A stretch of 64,000 nucleotides of DNA, taken from the NCBI RefSeq assembly GCF_014696675.1, contig NZ_JACJQN010000022.1, positions 19,147 through 83,146 on the forward strand. Direction: 5' to 3'. This document shows positions 46,174 through 55,326 of this stretch, piece by piece. Below the pieces are notes generated by a model. It saw only the letters and a list, made by a program, of their open reading frames with translations, did not search any database and had not been told where the DNA came from. Position 1 is the first letter of the stretch. Every line of letters begins with the position of its first letter. Position numbers and translations under genes: made by a program. This DNA comes from Phormidium tenue FACHB-1052. Lineage in GTDB: Bacteria > Cyanobacteriota > Cyanobacteriia > Phormidesmidales > Phormidesmidaceae.

Positions 46174-46875
46174 TTAATCGCCCTCTGGTACTCCTTCATC
46201 CAGGGGTTCAATACAGTCTGAGGAATCGTGTTGGGGCTTGTTGACCATCGTCGAAACCGGGTAGCGATCCATCGCTTCAGCCTCGTAGGGACACAGCATC
46301 CCTTGAAGCGTTTGGGGCTGATAGTAGTCAGGGTCGAGCCAGGCAGCGTAATCTTCAGGGGCCAAAATCACCGGCATGCGGGTGTGAATCGGCTCCATCA
46401 GCTCGTTGGCTGCGGTGGTGAGAATGGTGCAGGTTTGCAGTTCGCCGCCGCTGGCCGGGTCGTTCCAGTGTTCCCACAGCCCGGCAAAGGCGAAGGGCGT
46501 GTGGTCTTTGAGAAAAATGTAGTGGGGTTGCTTAGTTTTCTGCCCCGGAATGGTTTCCCATTCATAAAATCCATCGGCCAAGATCAGACAGCGACGGCGC
46601 TTAAAGGCAGCACGAAAGGACGGCTTTTCGACCACGGTTTCGGCGCGAGCGTTGATCATGCGGCTGCCGATGGCAGGGTCTTTGGCCCAGCTAGGAATTA
46701 GCCCCCAGAGCAGAAAGTCGAAGTGGGGCTCTGAATTTTCGGGGGTAGCCACCACCGTTGCGATGGGCTGACTGGGCGCAATGTTGTAACGCGGCATGAC
46801 GGGGGGAATAGACCGCAGCAAAAAGTCATCAGCCAGGTCATCACCGGTTTTGTTGAGACTAAACCGTCCACACAT
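46174..46875 (-). CDS. SRAP (HMCES/YedK) domain protein
   Basis: Binds abasic sites in single-stranded DNA through a thiazolidine bond with the N-terminal cysteine. 233 residues from ATG 46875, so that the mature N-terminus is Cys2 (MCGRFSL), as required for catalysis; a longer frame to 46896 would bury it. Also visible: RYNIAPSQ with the conserved Asn, INARAETV with the Glu, GFYEWE, and HTRMPVIL with the His. The C-terminal 20 residues are acidic and not conserved. Its stop codon lies in the duplicated target of the adjacent MITE-like element. Confidence 0.93.
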   Translation of the reverse strand: MCGRFSLNKTGDDLADDFLLRSIPPVMPRYNIAPSQPIATVVATPENSEPHFDFLLWGLIPSWAKDPAIGSRMINARAETVVEKPSFRAAFKRRRCLILADGFYEWETIPGQKTKQPHYIFLKDHTPFAFAGLWEHWNDPASGGELQTCTILTTAANELMEPIHTRMPVILAPEDYAAWLDPDYYQPQTLQGMLCPYEAEAMDRYPVSTMVNKPQHDSSDCIEPLDEGVPEGD

Positions 46876-47109
46876 TGCCCATCTTCCTGCTTGCACACTA
46901 TCGCTATGGTAGCAATTGGGTAAGGTAGCCCTGGTCTGCTGTTAGGTGGATGGTGTGAGGTTATTAGGGCATAGGGCAGAACCACCTTGCTTTTGACAGT
47001 CGATAGGGCTTTCGACTCGAACCTTTCTAAAGAGGGAGGGTGCCCCTGAATTCCCACGGAATCATAAGAAATGTCACACGATCAAACTTCTAATTAGGAA
47101 ATATATCTA

Positions 47110-47664
47110 ATGACTGATACGACAACCTTAGCAACCAAGCTTGCTGACCTAAAGCTTTTTCAAAATGTCTTGATTGACACCGAGCAAAAGCTAATGGCAG
47201 CCACCGATGATCACACCATTCGTGAGCGTCTGGAAGGGATGCTGAAGAGCGATCGCGCCAACCTCAGCAACATCGATGAGGCTGTGACTAAACTAGGTTC
47301 TGCCGCAGAGCCACGCGACATTACCCAAAAACATGCCGAGGCCGTCACTAAGATGATGGATGGCTCAGAACTATCGCTATACGACAAGTTTTTTCAGCTT
47401 GAATTGCTAAAGCACCAGCAGACGATGAATGGTTTAGTGCTGCACAAAGTGGGTCAAACCTTGAGCGATTCGCTTCAAAATGCTATGGAGCCGCTCAATA
47501 AAGTCAACTTTGAAAATCGGGCCCACCAAGAAGTTCTTAAGGGCGTGCTTTACTTTGTTGGCACTCGTGAAATAGCGGGTCAAGAGCCTGATATGGGTCT
47601 GTGGGCCAGCGTTGAGCAGGGTATTGCGGCTCTCAAAGGGGCGATCGGCAGCGCTGTTAGCTAG
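47110..47664 (+). CDS. Hemerythrin/ferritin-like helical protein
   Basis: 184 residues, almost all helical, with four main helices. Several histidines and glutamates fall within them (H76 in KHAEAV, E98 and H102 in ELLKHQQTM, H112 in LHKVGQ, E135 and H140 near NRAHQEVLKG), as in diiron helical bundles. Similar cyanobacterial proteins are commonly labelled hemerythrin HHE cation-binding, but a full classical H...HxxxE...HxxxH set is not evident, so metal binding is uncertain. It stands alone and is followed by a G6/C5 hairpin. Function unknown; oxygen/iron or stress roles are guesses. Confidence 0.65.
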   Translation: MTDTTTLATKLADLKLFQNVLIDTEQKLMAATDDHTIRERLEGMLKSDRANLSNIDEAVTKLGSAAEPRDITQKHAEAVTKMMDGSELSLYDKFFQLELLKHQQTMNGLVLHKVGQTLSDSLQNAMEPLNKVNFENRAHQEVLKGVLYFVGTREIAGQEPDMGLWASVEQGIAALKGAIGSAVS

Positions 47665-47677
47665 TCTTTAGTCGTTA

Positions 47678-47712
47678 AGCAAGGGGGGCAAGCCTCGGCC
47701 TGCCCCCTTGCT
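47678..47712 (+). terminator. G/C-rich hairpin terminator
   Basis: AGCAAGGGGGGCA pairs with TGCCCCCTTGCT (one bulged G) around a ~10-nt loop, 13 nt after the helical-protein stop and followed by TTTG. Confidence 0.7.
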
Positions 47713-47741
47713 TTGCGTATCATTTTTGTGGAGTCAGAGCA

Positions 47742-48908
47742 TTACATCTGCAAACGCAGCAGAATCAATTGGGTGGCGCGATCGCTCTCAAAGTTGTTGT
47801 CGCTGACCAGCAGCAGGCTCTGGCTGCCGTCGGGCAGGCGCGGGCCTAGGGTCATACCCTCCAGGTTATCTACCGCCAAGGGCGTCTCGGCAAAATCGAG
47901 CACTAGCTGCTTGCGAATGGGCGAACTGCCCGACACATCGCCGCTCAGGCTGGGGATGGTCGAGGTGTCGGTCGCGCCGCCCGTGGCCAGTTGGTACAGC
48001 TTTACCTGCAACCCGCGCAGGCCCGCCGCTCGCTCTAGGGCCAGAAAGTGTCCGGCTGGGTCAATTGCCAGCAGGTCGGTGAGGCCATTCACTACAGCGC
48101 CAGAGGGTTCTAAGTCGAGAGGATAGCGATGCTCGGCAATCAACGTAGTCTGGTCGTCACCAATTAGGTAGTGCAAAAAGCGGCTGTTGAGGGGCTGGCT
48201 AGGATCGGCATTGTAGTCTTGAACCAGGGCTGACTCCGTGGCGGCAAAGAGACGAAAAGGCTCAGTCATGCCCGCCCCGCTGGGCGACCCGGTGACGGTG
48301 AGCGCCTCTAGGCTGAGGTTGTTTTGCACCCCCTGGGTGGGGCTGTCAGGAGTGTCGGGCAGGTAGCGCTGGGGCAGCGGTAGGGTGGCGATCGCCCGCC
48401 CCGTCTCGCGGTCAAACTCACCGATCAAGGGTGGCACACCCTGGCGCACATCTCCCTCGCTGGCAATAAATAGCGTGTCGCGAGGCGATAGGGCAATGCC
48501 CTCGGGGTCGAGGCTGCCCCGGGAATAGGGGTTGCCCTCGGCATCGAGCAGGGGAGTAACGGCTTCGAGGGTGACGGTGTCAAACTGGGGCGGGCCGCTG
48601 CGCTTTAGGGTAATGGCGAAGGTATAAAAGCGGGCAGGGCCAAACCGCCCCCGGTCGTCCGAGAGAATATAGAGTAGGTCGCGGGGGCGATCGTAGGCCA
48701 GAGCCGACAGTCCACCCACCGTGGTGCCCTCAAACGACCGGGGCGGCAGAGTATAGACATCTAGCAGCTCAGCGGTGAGCGGCAAAAACAGCCGGTCTTC
48801 GGCTTTGATCTGGGGTATGGCACAGCTAGTGAGCGCCAGCAAAAGTAGGAGCGCGAGCGATCGCCGCCGCCCAATTCGCCGTAGCATCTGGCCCATCCAC
48901 TCTGCCAT
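47742..48908 (-). CDS. Lipoprotein with phytase-esterase-like domain
   Basis: 388 residues from ATG 48908, with GAGGGGG ~8 nt upstream. Leader RRSLALLLLLALTSC ends in the lipobox LTSC. The rest matches the esterase-like activity of phytase domain, a beta-propeller family: TVGGLSALAYDRPRDLLYILSDD, DPEGIALSPRDTLFIASEGD, NLSLEALTV, and NLEGMTLGPRLPDG are its repeated blades. Family members are exported phosphatases or esterases, activity here unproven. It stands alone on the minus strand, convergent with the helical-protein gene. Confidence 0.82.
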   Translation of the reverse strand: MAEWMGQMLRRIGRRRSLALLLLLALTSCAIPQIKAEDRLFLPLTAELLDVYTLPPRSFEGTTVGGLSALAYDRPRDLLYILSDDRGRFGPARFYTFAITLKRSGPPQFDTVTLEAVTPLLDAEGNPYSRGSLDPEGIALSPRDTLFIASEGDVRQGVPPLIGEFDRETGRAIATLPLPQRYLPDTPDSPTQGVQNNLSLEALTVTGSPSGAGMTEPFRLFAATESALVQDYNADPSQPLNSRFLHYLIGDDQTTLIAEHRYPLDLEPSGAVVNGLTDLLAIDPAGHFLALERAAGLRGLQVKLYQLATGGATDTSTIPSLSGDVSGSSPIRKQLVLDFAETPLAVDNLEGMTLGPRLPDGSQSLLLVSDNNFESDRATQLILLRLQM

Positions 48909-49133
48909 CGATAACCCCCTCACCCATCGCTCAGCACCCTCTAGGATAGGCCAAGGCCGCATTCACTGAGCTACGGGTTCACCAGCTCTAGACGGTAGAC
49001 TTTAGCCTTGGAAAGCGATCGCGTTGCTGACAGTTGTCCCTGCGCAAATTCCCCGTTTTAGTGGCAGGTACTCACCTGAATGAGCCTCAATCTAGCTAAC
49101 TAGCGCGAGCAAATCGCCGTTGCCTTGCCCTCA

Positions 49134-51146
49134 TTACCAAGTAAATTTCAGCCCTTGGTCGATCAAAAATTGTTGTAGAGCAGGCATTTGCCCGGTTACT
49201 ACCACCTGGGCCGGGGTCAGATCATTGGGCTTGGCATAGCGCAGCAGCCAGCCCGCTGTCGCTCCTGATGCCCCACCAATGCTCCACTCGCCATAGTGCA
49301 CCCGCGTCACGCCGTTGACGATGTGGCTGACGGCCACACTCTTACCGCCAATCAGCACATTGTCTACGCCCTGGGGCACCAGCGCCTCTAAAGGAACTTG
49401 CAGCGGACGCACCACAAATTCTTTAATGCTGGCCCCCGCCGCCTCGTAGGAAGGTCGCCAAGATCGATAGCGGCAGCCGTGAATATCAATGTCGTAGTGG
49501 GCCAGGGCTACAGCCGTTGCTCTAAAATCACGCCCCCCAGTCATGTCTTCTCGCAGGTCGGCCTCCACCGCCATAAAGCTGTCTTGACCGTAGGCAGGTC
49601 GGCCCAAAATGCGGCGGCCCTCGCGAATATAGGGCACCATACTGAGGCCGGACTCAGTACCTAGGGGTGAATCCTCTCCCCGCAAAAACGTTAGTGGCAG
49701 CTTCTTAGTGCTCTCTTTTTCAATCAGCCACTCGGCAAACTGGAGCGCATGAGCTTCACCGTAGGTAAGCGACTCGGTCGATAGTCCGCCGAGCCAATCT
49801 TGGCGCTGCCCCGACAGGCGAACATCTTCTTCGGTAAACACCAAAGGCGGATCCATAAAGTGCCAGTCGTTGCCCTTATTCCAGTTGATTAAAGTCATTT
49901 CGCCGGGCTGAGTGCGGTTGACATTTGAGTCTCCCGCCCGCTGGCTGACAATGCGCCGATAGTTAAACACACTGCCAAAATCAAAGAATGGAAACCCTTC
50001 TAGATTAAATTCTTTGCGGTGATCGGCCTTAGATAGAGCAGGTTCTAGCTTTTGCAGCTCCTTAAGGCTCTCATTTTTGTCGTCGAGGGTAGCCAGCACA
50101 AAGGGATAGGTGTAAGCCTGGGTACAGTCAGGATTATCCTGCGGCGGCGCGTTGACCTCTCCGGTAAAGCCCTGGCCGTCAGAGCCAATGCGGTGGGGCA
50201 GGTTAGCCCAGCCCACCAGCTCGCCGGTATCCGTCGCGTCGATCACAATCATGGATCGGTTTGGCGGCGGCTGTAGGCGGATGGGAATTTTGTTGTAGGC
50301 CTCATCATCTGACCAGGCGTACCACCGCCCTAGCTCCTGGGAAAGCCGCCCGGTCGGCACATAGTCTGGATCGAGAGGAACGCGCCGCACCCCGTACACA
50401 GCTGTCACATAGCGCCCCGAAGCATCGAAGGCGGCTCCTTTAAAGGCAGTAGAGGTGGCCCAACGGCTCTCAGGAGCATTCTGCGCTGCGTCCCGCATCC
50501 ACATTTCAGCAGCCGTGGCCCCAGCGCGGGGGGTAAAGCACAGTTCACCTACCCAGCAGCTATTGGTGCTCTCGACCGGCAGTTGGGCAGGCATACCCGT
50601 CCAATCAGGCAGATAGACGGGCTGGCGCTTGATCAGATCCTTAAACGCCTCCCAGCTAGGGGAAAAATTGCGTCGCCACCGCATCGCCCGCGATTCGTCG
50701 ATCGCCGATACTCCCTGGGAACTGAGCTGCCCACCCAGCCACGGAGTGAGCTCAATCAGGCAGGTGGTGACGCCAGTTTTCATCGCCTGGGAGGCGGCGG
50801 CAACCCCACCCAAGGTGCCGCCAATCACGACCACCTCGCAGGTCCACACCTCTTCAGCCAGGGGGAGCGGGTTGAGGGTAGGCCGTCCATTGGCAGTTTG
50901 AATCTGGCGAATGCCGGTGGCAACTTCGGCCCGGTTAACAATTTGCCCTACCGGACGCTGGCTAAATTCGAGAGGCTGACGCCAGTATTCGCTGGCACCC
51001 CGAAAAGCAACCAGCAACAGGGTGCTGCTGATCAGGGCCATCATCATCAACCGAGGTCTGCGGGATCGCCGCCGCTTGCGCTTGGCACGAGGCTTTGATG
51101 ACGCTGAACGATAGCGAGGGCGCTCTAGCATGGACAAGGGCGGCAT
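49134..51146 (-). CDS. FAD-dependent oxidoreductase, membrane-anchored
   Basis: About 670 residues. A Lys/Arg-rich N-terminus (KPRAKRKRRRSRRPR) precedes a membrane segment (LMMMALISSTLLLVAF), so the catalytic part is likely exported or lumenal. The FAD motif VVVIGGTLGGVAAASQAMK is near residue 110 and MIVIDATDTGELVGWANL near 310; the C-terminus has VDNVLIGGKSVAVSHIVNGVTRVHYGEWSIGGASGATAGWL, as in FAD-dependent oxidoreductases of the pfam12831 type. Substrate unknown. The start is uncertain: 51200, 51146 and 51131 are possible and none has a good ribosome binding site. Confidence 0.8.
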   Translation of the reverse strand: MPPLSMLERPRYRSASSKPRAKRKRRRSRRPRLMMMALISSTLLLVAFRGASEYWRQPLEFSQRPVGQIVNRAEVATGIRQIQTANGRPTLNPLPLAEEVWTCEVVVIGGTLGGVAAASQAMKTGVTTCLIELTPWLGGQLSSQGVSAIDESRAMRWRRNFSPSWEAFKDLIKRQPVYLPDWTGMPAQLPVESTNSCWVGELCFTPRAGATAAEMWMRDAAQNAPESRWATSTAFKGAAFDASGRYVTAVYGVRRVPLDPDYVPTGRLSQELGRWYAWSDDEAYNKIPIRLQPPPNRSMIVIDATDTGELVGWANLPHRIGSDGQGFTGEVNAPPQDNPDCTQAYTYPFVLATLDDKNESLKELQKLEPALSKADHRKEFNLEGFPFFDFGSVFNYRRIVSQRAGDSNVNRTQPGEMTLINWNKGNDWHFMDPPLVFTEEDVRLSGQRQDWLGGLSTESLTYGEAHALQFAEWLIEKESTKKLPLTFLRGEDSPLGTESGLSMVPYIREGRRILGRPAYGQDSFMAVEADLREDMTGGRDFRATAVALAHYDIDIHGCRYRSWRPSYEAAGASIKEFVVRPLQVPLEALVPQGVDNVLIGGKSVAVSHIVNGVTRVHYGEWSIGGASGATAGWLLRYAKPNDLTPAQVVVTGQMPALQQFLIDQGLKFTW

Positions 51147-51368
51147 ACCTAGGGCATTGGTCGTCTGTGAGTGTAGCAACGAAATTGAGAAACGATGCAA
51201 CCAAAACCGCAGCTCACCGAGCCTTCACCCCGTACGCTCTGCAAAGTGTTTGCCAAGCCAATTATATGTAGACTCTTTTAGTTCTCGAAGCAACCCCAAA
51301 ATTTAGGCCATAATGAGCACGATCTCGTGCCTTTGGGCAAATTTGTCTCTCTAAATCTTTCACAATCT

Positions 51369-51818
51369 ATGCAATTTCACCTCCGGCTACAGCGCGGCCT
51401 GCTGCTTCCTCTAGCATTGACTACCCTGGCGCTGACTTCACTGCCAGCCAAGGCGCAGACCACAGTTTATTCGCCCATTTCGCTACCGGCATCTAGAGAA
51501 GTTAACGATGCCCTGAGCGATCGCGACATCCCTACCGGCACCGGTGGGTTTGCCCGCGACTATACGGTCAATCTAGAGGCGGGAGATCAAGTGGCCGTCG
51601 ATGTCACCTCTGAAGAGTTTGACACCCTGGTCATTTTGATGAACAAAGACGGCGTCACCGTAGGCGAAAACGACGACGGCCCCGACGGCACTACTAACTC
51701 TTTGCTGTTCGCCCGCATTGGCGAGTCAGGTACCTACACGGTGCGGGTGAGCGCCTACGCAGGGCAAGGTGCCGGTAATTTTTACCTCAAGGTGGCCCGC
51801 CTGCGCGAGGTGCAATAG
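51369..51818 (+). CDS. Secreted PPC-domain protein
   Basis: 149 residues. A signal peptide (LLLPLALTTLALTSLPAKA) ends before QTTVYSP. The rest is a bacterial pre-peptidase C-terminal (PPC) type beta-sandwich: FARDYTVNLEAGDQVAVDVTSEEFDTLVILMNKDG, and TNSLLFARIGESGTYTVRVSAYAGQGAGNFYLKV. Acidic DDGPDG loops may bind calcium. Such domains help secretion or surface attachment; no catalytic domain is present. A longer GTG start at 51327 is possible. tRNA-Phe follows on the same strand. Confidence 0.75.
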   Translation: MQFHLRLQRGLLLPLALTTLALTSLPAKAQTTVYSPISLPASREVNDALSDRDIPTGTGGFARDYTVNLEAGDQVAVDVTSEEFDTLVILMNKDGVTVGENDDGPDGTTNSLLFARIGESGTYTVRVSAYAGQGAGNFYLKVARLREVQ

Positions 51819-51903
51819 AAAGCGACAGCATTTTTTCTCAATGGCCTTGTCAGGGGTGACGTTAACTTGCTATCTTGATTGAGCGCTGAAATTCGCACCC
51901 CCA

Positions 51904-51976
<73 letters not shown>

Positions 51977-51988
51977 TTCAATTAAATC

Positions 51989-52031
51989 AAGCAAAAAGCC
52001 CTGGGTCTAAACGATTCGGGGCTTTTGCTTT
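51989..52031 (+). terminator. Terminator of tRNA-Phe
   Basis: AAGCAAAAAGCCC pairs with GGGGCTTTTGCTT (one bulged A), with a run of Ts inside the right arm, 13 nt after the tRNA. Confidence 0.75.
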
Positions 52032-52618
52032 GCAGCCCCCGATTTTCGCGTTGTCCTTTTTGGACAGCTTCGAGTTTTGGGGGACGTAATTGCTCAACTC
52101 AGTAGCCAGTCGGACTGGTGTGAGATAAGAGCGCGAAACGTAGCTTTGCAAGCAGAGAGGCCTTGCCGCTGGTCAACCCGCCCAGCGAGTGCGCTTGGGC
52201 GAACAACTCTACCCCCCAGTGGGAGCAAAAGCCATGGGTGATGCCAAAGGCCACACTCTAGGCCTACACGGATGGGGTGAGTTCGACACTCTCAATTTTG
52301 GCACGAAATTATTAATTGAATCTATTACAGAACATCTATTTTATAAGCCCAACCTATCATTCGCATTAAAAATTGCATCCGGATTTTGTGGGCTTGGGGG
52401 ATTTACAAGCCAGGGAAACAGTATAGACTCAGTGACATGGATAAAGAGACTAGGATTGATAAAAATAAATCCTACGCGACCGGTGAACCTGTTGGGTAAA
52501 TACCCTAATTTTTGCCCTAAAAGCAGGTCGTCTCGACCACAGTGCTCGCCCCCAAGCCTTTAACCACTATCCCTATCGTTCAGAGCGCCCCTAGTCCGGA
52601 GCGTTGAAAGGAGGTTCT
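52032..52618. promoter_or_regulatory. Long leader/control region upstream of cmpA
   Basis: About 590 nt without a credible gene. AT-rich from ~52290, where TTATTAATTGAATCTATTA resembles a LysR (CmpR-type TTA-N7/8-TAA) target, though weakly. GGGTA-AA-TACCC at 52494-52505 is a short dyad. The cmpA Shine-Dalgarno AAAGGAGG lies at its end. Control by low CO2 is expected from the family, not shown. Confidence 0.45.
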
Positions 52619-53968
52619 ATGTCTGATTATTCGCGTCGCAAGTTTCTGGTTACCGCTGGTGTATCGGCGGCTAGTTCGCTGCTGCTCAAAGGCTGTTTGG
52701 GCAATCCCCCCTCGGCTACAGTCACCACCTCGGCAGCCACCGCTGCCCCCGGCCCTGTGGCTGCCGGTGACGCCCCCGAAACTACTAAGGTCAAGCTGGG
52801 CTACATTCCCATCGTAGAATCGGCCCCGCTGATCATTGCTCAGGAAAAGGGCTTTTTTGCCAAGTACGGCATGACTGAGGTAGAAGTCGCCAAGCAGGCG
52901 AGCTGGGCTGCGGCGCGGGATAACGTCACCATTGGTTCTGCCGGTGGCGGCATTGACGGCGGCCAGTGGCAAATGCCCATGCCTCATCTACTCAGTGAAG
53001 GCATTATTACCGACGGCAGAAAAGTCCCTATGTATGTGTTGGCGATGCTCAACACCCAGGGGAATGGCATTGCTATTGCCAATCAGCACCAAGGTAAAGA
53101 CTTGGGGCTAGATCTCTCTGGGGCAGCAGACTATATCAAGGGTTTTTCCGCTGACCAGGGGCGCAAGTTTAAGGCTGCTTTCACCTTTCCTAACGCCAAC
53201 CAGGATTTTTGGATTCGCTACTGGTTTGCCGCTGGCGGCATTGACCCCGACCAAGATGTTGAGCTGTTGACAGTGCCATCTGCTGAAACGTTGCAGGGCA
53301 TGCGTAACGGCACTATGGATGCCTTCAGCACCGGTGACCCTTGGCCCTACCGAATTGTGAGCGACAAAGTTGGGTTTTTGGGGGCACTGACCCAGGAAAT
53401 GTGGGCCTTTCACCCTGAGGAATACTTGGCGATCCGAGCCGATTGGGTCGATGCCAACCCCAAAGCGACTAAGGCCCTGCTTAAAGGCATTATGGAAGCC
53501 CAACAATGGGCCGATAAGCCCGAAAACCGCGATGAGCTAGTGCAGATCACCGCCGGTCGCAATTACTTCAACATTCCTGCCGAAGTGCTGGCGAATCCGT
53601 TCAAAGGCAATTACACCATGGGCGATAATAAGGCCGACATCAATAGTTTTGATGCTGGGCCGCTGTACTGGAAAGACCCCAAGGGTAGCGTTTCTTATCC
53701 TTACAAGAGCCACGACCTCTGGTTTCTCACCGAAAGTCTGCGCTGGGGTTTCCACAAAGACAAGCTCACCGACATCGACACCGTTAAACGCATGGTCGAC
53801 GCTGTTAACCGCGAAGATCTTTGGCGCGAAGCCGCTACCGAAGCAGGGTTTACTGCCGATATTCCCGCCGATACATCTCGCGGTGTTGAAACCTTCTTTG
53901 ACGGTATCAAGTTTGACCCCGCCGACCCTGAGGCATACCTCAACAGCCTCCAGATTAAGCGGGTCTAG
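52619..53968 (+). CDS. cmpA: Bicarbonate-binding lipoprotein of a Cmp-type ABC transporter
   Basis: 449 residues from ATG 52619, with AAAGGAGG 5-6 nt upstream. Leader [22 protein letters not shown] combines a twin-arginine-like start and a lipobox. Close to CmpA and NrtA. Where NrtA has His196 and Lys269 for nitrate, this protein has Q195 ([11 protein letters not shown]) and E268 (HPEEYLAIR), and shares [20 protein letters not shown] and [12 protein letters not shown] with CmpA as I recall them. I therefore assign bicarbonate, not nitrate. It delivers HCO3- to CmpB. A nitrate-specific variant is the alternative. Confidence 0.82.
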   Translation: MSDYSRRKFLVTAGVSAASSLLLKGCLGNPPSATVTTSAATAAPGPVAAGDAPETTKVKLGYIPIVESAPLIIAQEKGFFAKYGMTEVEVAKQASWAAARDNVTIGSAGGGIDGGQWQMPMPHLLSEGIITDGRKVPMYVLAMLNTQGNGIAIANQHQGKDLGLDLSGAADYIKGFSADQGRKFKAAFTFPNANQDFWIRYWFAAGGIDPDQDVELLTVPSAETLQGMRNGTMDAFSTGDPWPYRIVSDKVGFLGALTQEMWAFHPEEYLAIRADWVDANPKATKALLKGIMEAQQWADKPENRDELVQITAGRNYFNIPAEVLANPFKGNYTMGDNKADINSFDAGPLYWKDPKGSVSYPYKSHDLWFLTESLRWGFHKDKLTDIDTVKRMVDAVNREDLWREAATEAGFTADIPADTSRGVETFFDGIKFDPADPEAYLNSLQIKRV

Positions 53969-53971
53969 GAG

Positions 53972-54068
53972 GGAGAGGGGTAGATGGGTAGGCGGGTGGA
54001 TGGGTAGGTGGGTTGATCATACTCAATTCCTTTCTCCATCTATACATTCACCCATCCACACATCCACT
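53972..54068. repeat. Purine GGTGGATGGGTA tract and inverted CCATCCAC tract
   Basis: A G-rich tract (GGGTAGATGGGTAGGCGGGTGG type) and, ~45 nt on, CACCCATCCACACATCCA form an imperfect inverted pair able to fold back. Same repeat unit as inside cobN. Confidence 0.6.
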
Positions 54069-54109
54069 CTATTCCTTCCAACAGCACTGGTTCAGAGAGA
54101 GATGACCAA

Positions 54110-54162
54110 GGGCAAGAGCATGGGGTCCTCATCGTCCACAGCAGCCCCATTCCCTCTTGCCC
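54110..54162 (+). promoter_or_regulatory. Hairpin between cmpA and cmpB
   Basis: GGGCAAGAG pairs with CTCTTGCCC, and ATGGGG with CCCCAT inside it, around a ~19-nt loop. It could stabilise the cmpA message or limit read-through into cmpB. Confidence 0.5.
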
Positions 54163-54269
54163 CGGTGCCTGAACCAGCCTACCTCGGTCGGTCTCCCCAA
54201 AGAAAGGCCGGGGTGGGTTTCCTCCTCAAACGGTTTTCGATTTTTCCTTTTAACCCAGGTACGGCAACT

Positions 54270-55121
54270 ATGGTTACTCAGTCTCAAGTTCGTAAGCAAA
54301 CTCGCCCTAACCCTGTCCTGGCCTCGGTTCAGCAGGTTTGGCAAAAACATGGCCCTGACCTGATTCCTCCCATCATTGGTATTGCGGTATTTTTAACGGT
54401 CTGGCAACTGGTGTCGTCGTCGGGAATAACTCGGCTACCTGGGCCGCTGAGCCTGTGGACTGACACGCGCACCCGTGAGCTGCTGCTCTACCCGTTTTAC
54501 GACCTGGGCGGGTTAAACAAGGGGCTCTTTTGGCAGACTTGGGCGAGCCTGGGACGGGTGGCTCAAGGCTACACCGCTGCGGCTGTGGTCGGTATTTCGG
54601 TCGGGGTTTTAGTGGGCACTAGCCCCTGGCTCAATAAGGCCACCTACCCAATCTTTCAGTTTTTGCGGATGGTGGCACCCCTGGCATGGGTACCGATCGC
54701 CCTGGTGGCGCTGCAACAAAACCAGCCCGCCGCCATCTTCGTAATTTTCATTACTGCCGTGTGGCCTATTCTGATTAACACTATCGAGGGTGTGCGGCAG
54801 ATCCCAGAAGACTACGACAACGTGGCCAAGGTGCTGCAACTGTCGCGCAAAGACTACTACTTAAACATTCTGTTTCCGTCGGCGCTGCCCTACATTTTTA
54901 CCGGGTTGCGGATCGCAATCGGTCTGGCCTGGCTGGCGATTATTGCAGCAGAAATTGTGATGTCGGGGATTGTGGGCATCGGCTTCTTTATCTGGGATGC
55001 CTACCAGCAGAACTACATCAGCGAGATTATCTTGGCAGTGTTTTATATCGGCTTTGTCGGTCTGCTGCTCGATCGCGCGATCGCCTTTTTGCAGATGAAG
55101 ATTGCTCCGACTAGGAAGTAA
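54270..55121 (+). CDS. cmpB: Bicarbonate ABC transporter permease CmpB
   Basis: 283 residues from ATG 54270, the usual CmpB/NrtB length; the open frame extends far upstream through repeats and even across cmpA, but that part is not credible. Six membrane segments and the EAA loop QIPEDYDNVAKVLQLSRKDYYLNILFPSALPYIFTGLRIAIGLAWL are typical. FLRMVAPLAWVPIALVAL and GIVGIGFFIWDAYQQNYISEII are family blocks. It forms the membrane channel with the ATPases CmpC and CmpD. Named with cmpA; NrtB is nearly indistinguishable by sequence. Confidence 0.82.
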   Translation: MVTQSQVRKQTRPNPVLASVQQVWQKHGPDLIPPIIGIAVFLTVWQLVSSSGITRLPGPLSLWTDTRTRELLLYPFYDLGGLNKGLFWQTWASLGRVAQGYTAAAVVGISVGVLVGTSPWLNKATYPIFQFLRMVAPLAWVPIALVALQQNQPAAIFVIFITAVWPILINTIEGVRQIPEDYDNVAKVLQLSRKDYYLNILFPSALPYIFTGLRIAIGLAWLAIIAAEIVMSGIVGIGFFIWDAYQQNYISEIILAVFYIGFVGLLLDRAIAFLQMKIAPTRK

Positions 55122-55130
55122 GGAAGAAAC

Positions 55131-55263
55131 CTGTAGGGTGCATTCGCGGCTGCCAAATCTCTGATAAATGACTCGACTTATAGGCCGCAATGCACCTAGA
55201 TGCATGCAATAGTGCATTGCTTCGCGTAGGCACCGCCGCGCCTTAGCGCTATGCACCCTACAG
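55131..55263. mobile_element. 133-bp MITE-like element between cmpB and cmpC
   Basis: Perfect 13-bp terminal inverted repeats CTGTAGGGTGCAT / ATGCACCCTACAG. Interior TGCATTGCTTCGCG sequences belong to the TAGGGTGCATTGC small repeats common in cyanobacteria. No coding capacity, and no clear target duplication is seen. Lies 9 nt after the cmpB stop. Confidence 0.75.
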
Positions 55264-55326
55264 ATAATTCAATTTTCGCAAATTTGAACTACGGCATTAC
55301 TCTACGACGATCGCAAGGATAGAACT

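Larger units (their letters stand above)
53969..54269. other. Repeat-filled spacer between cmpA and cmpB
   Basis: 301 nt. Holds a TGGATGGG-type tract and its complement (53972-54068) and a hairpin (54110-54162). Frames open across it (for instance from ATG 54102) join cmpB, but the encoded residues are low complexity and not conserved. Confidence 0.6.

Noticed and set aside
52189..52563. 124-codon open frame upstream of cmpA
   Set aside because: Non-ATG start, no ribosome binding site, AT-rich low-constraint sequence and no family resemblance; treated as part of the control region.
53649..54269. 207-codon N-terminal extension of cmpB
   Set aside because: It overlaps cmpA in another frame and then runs through repeats; typical CmpB length starts at 54270.
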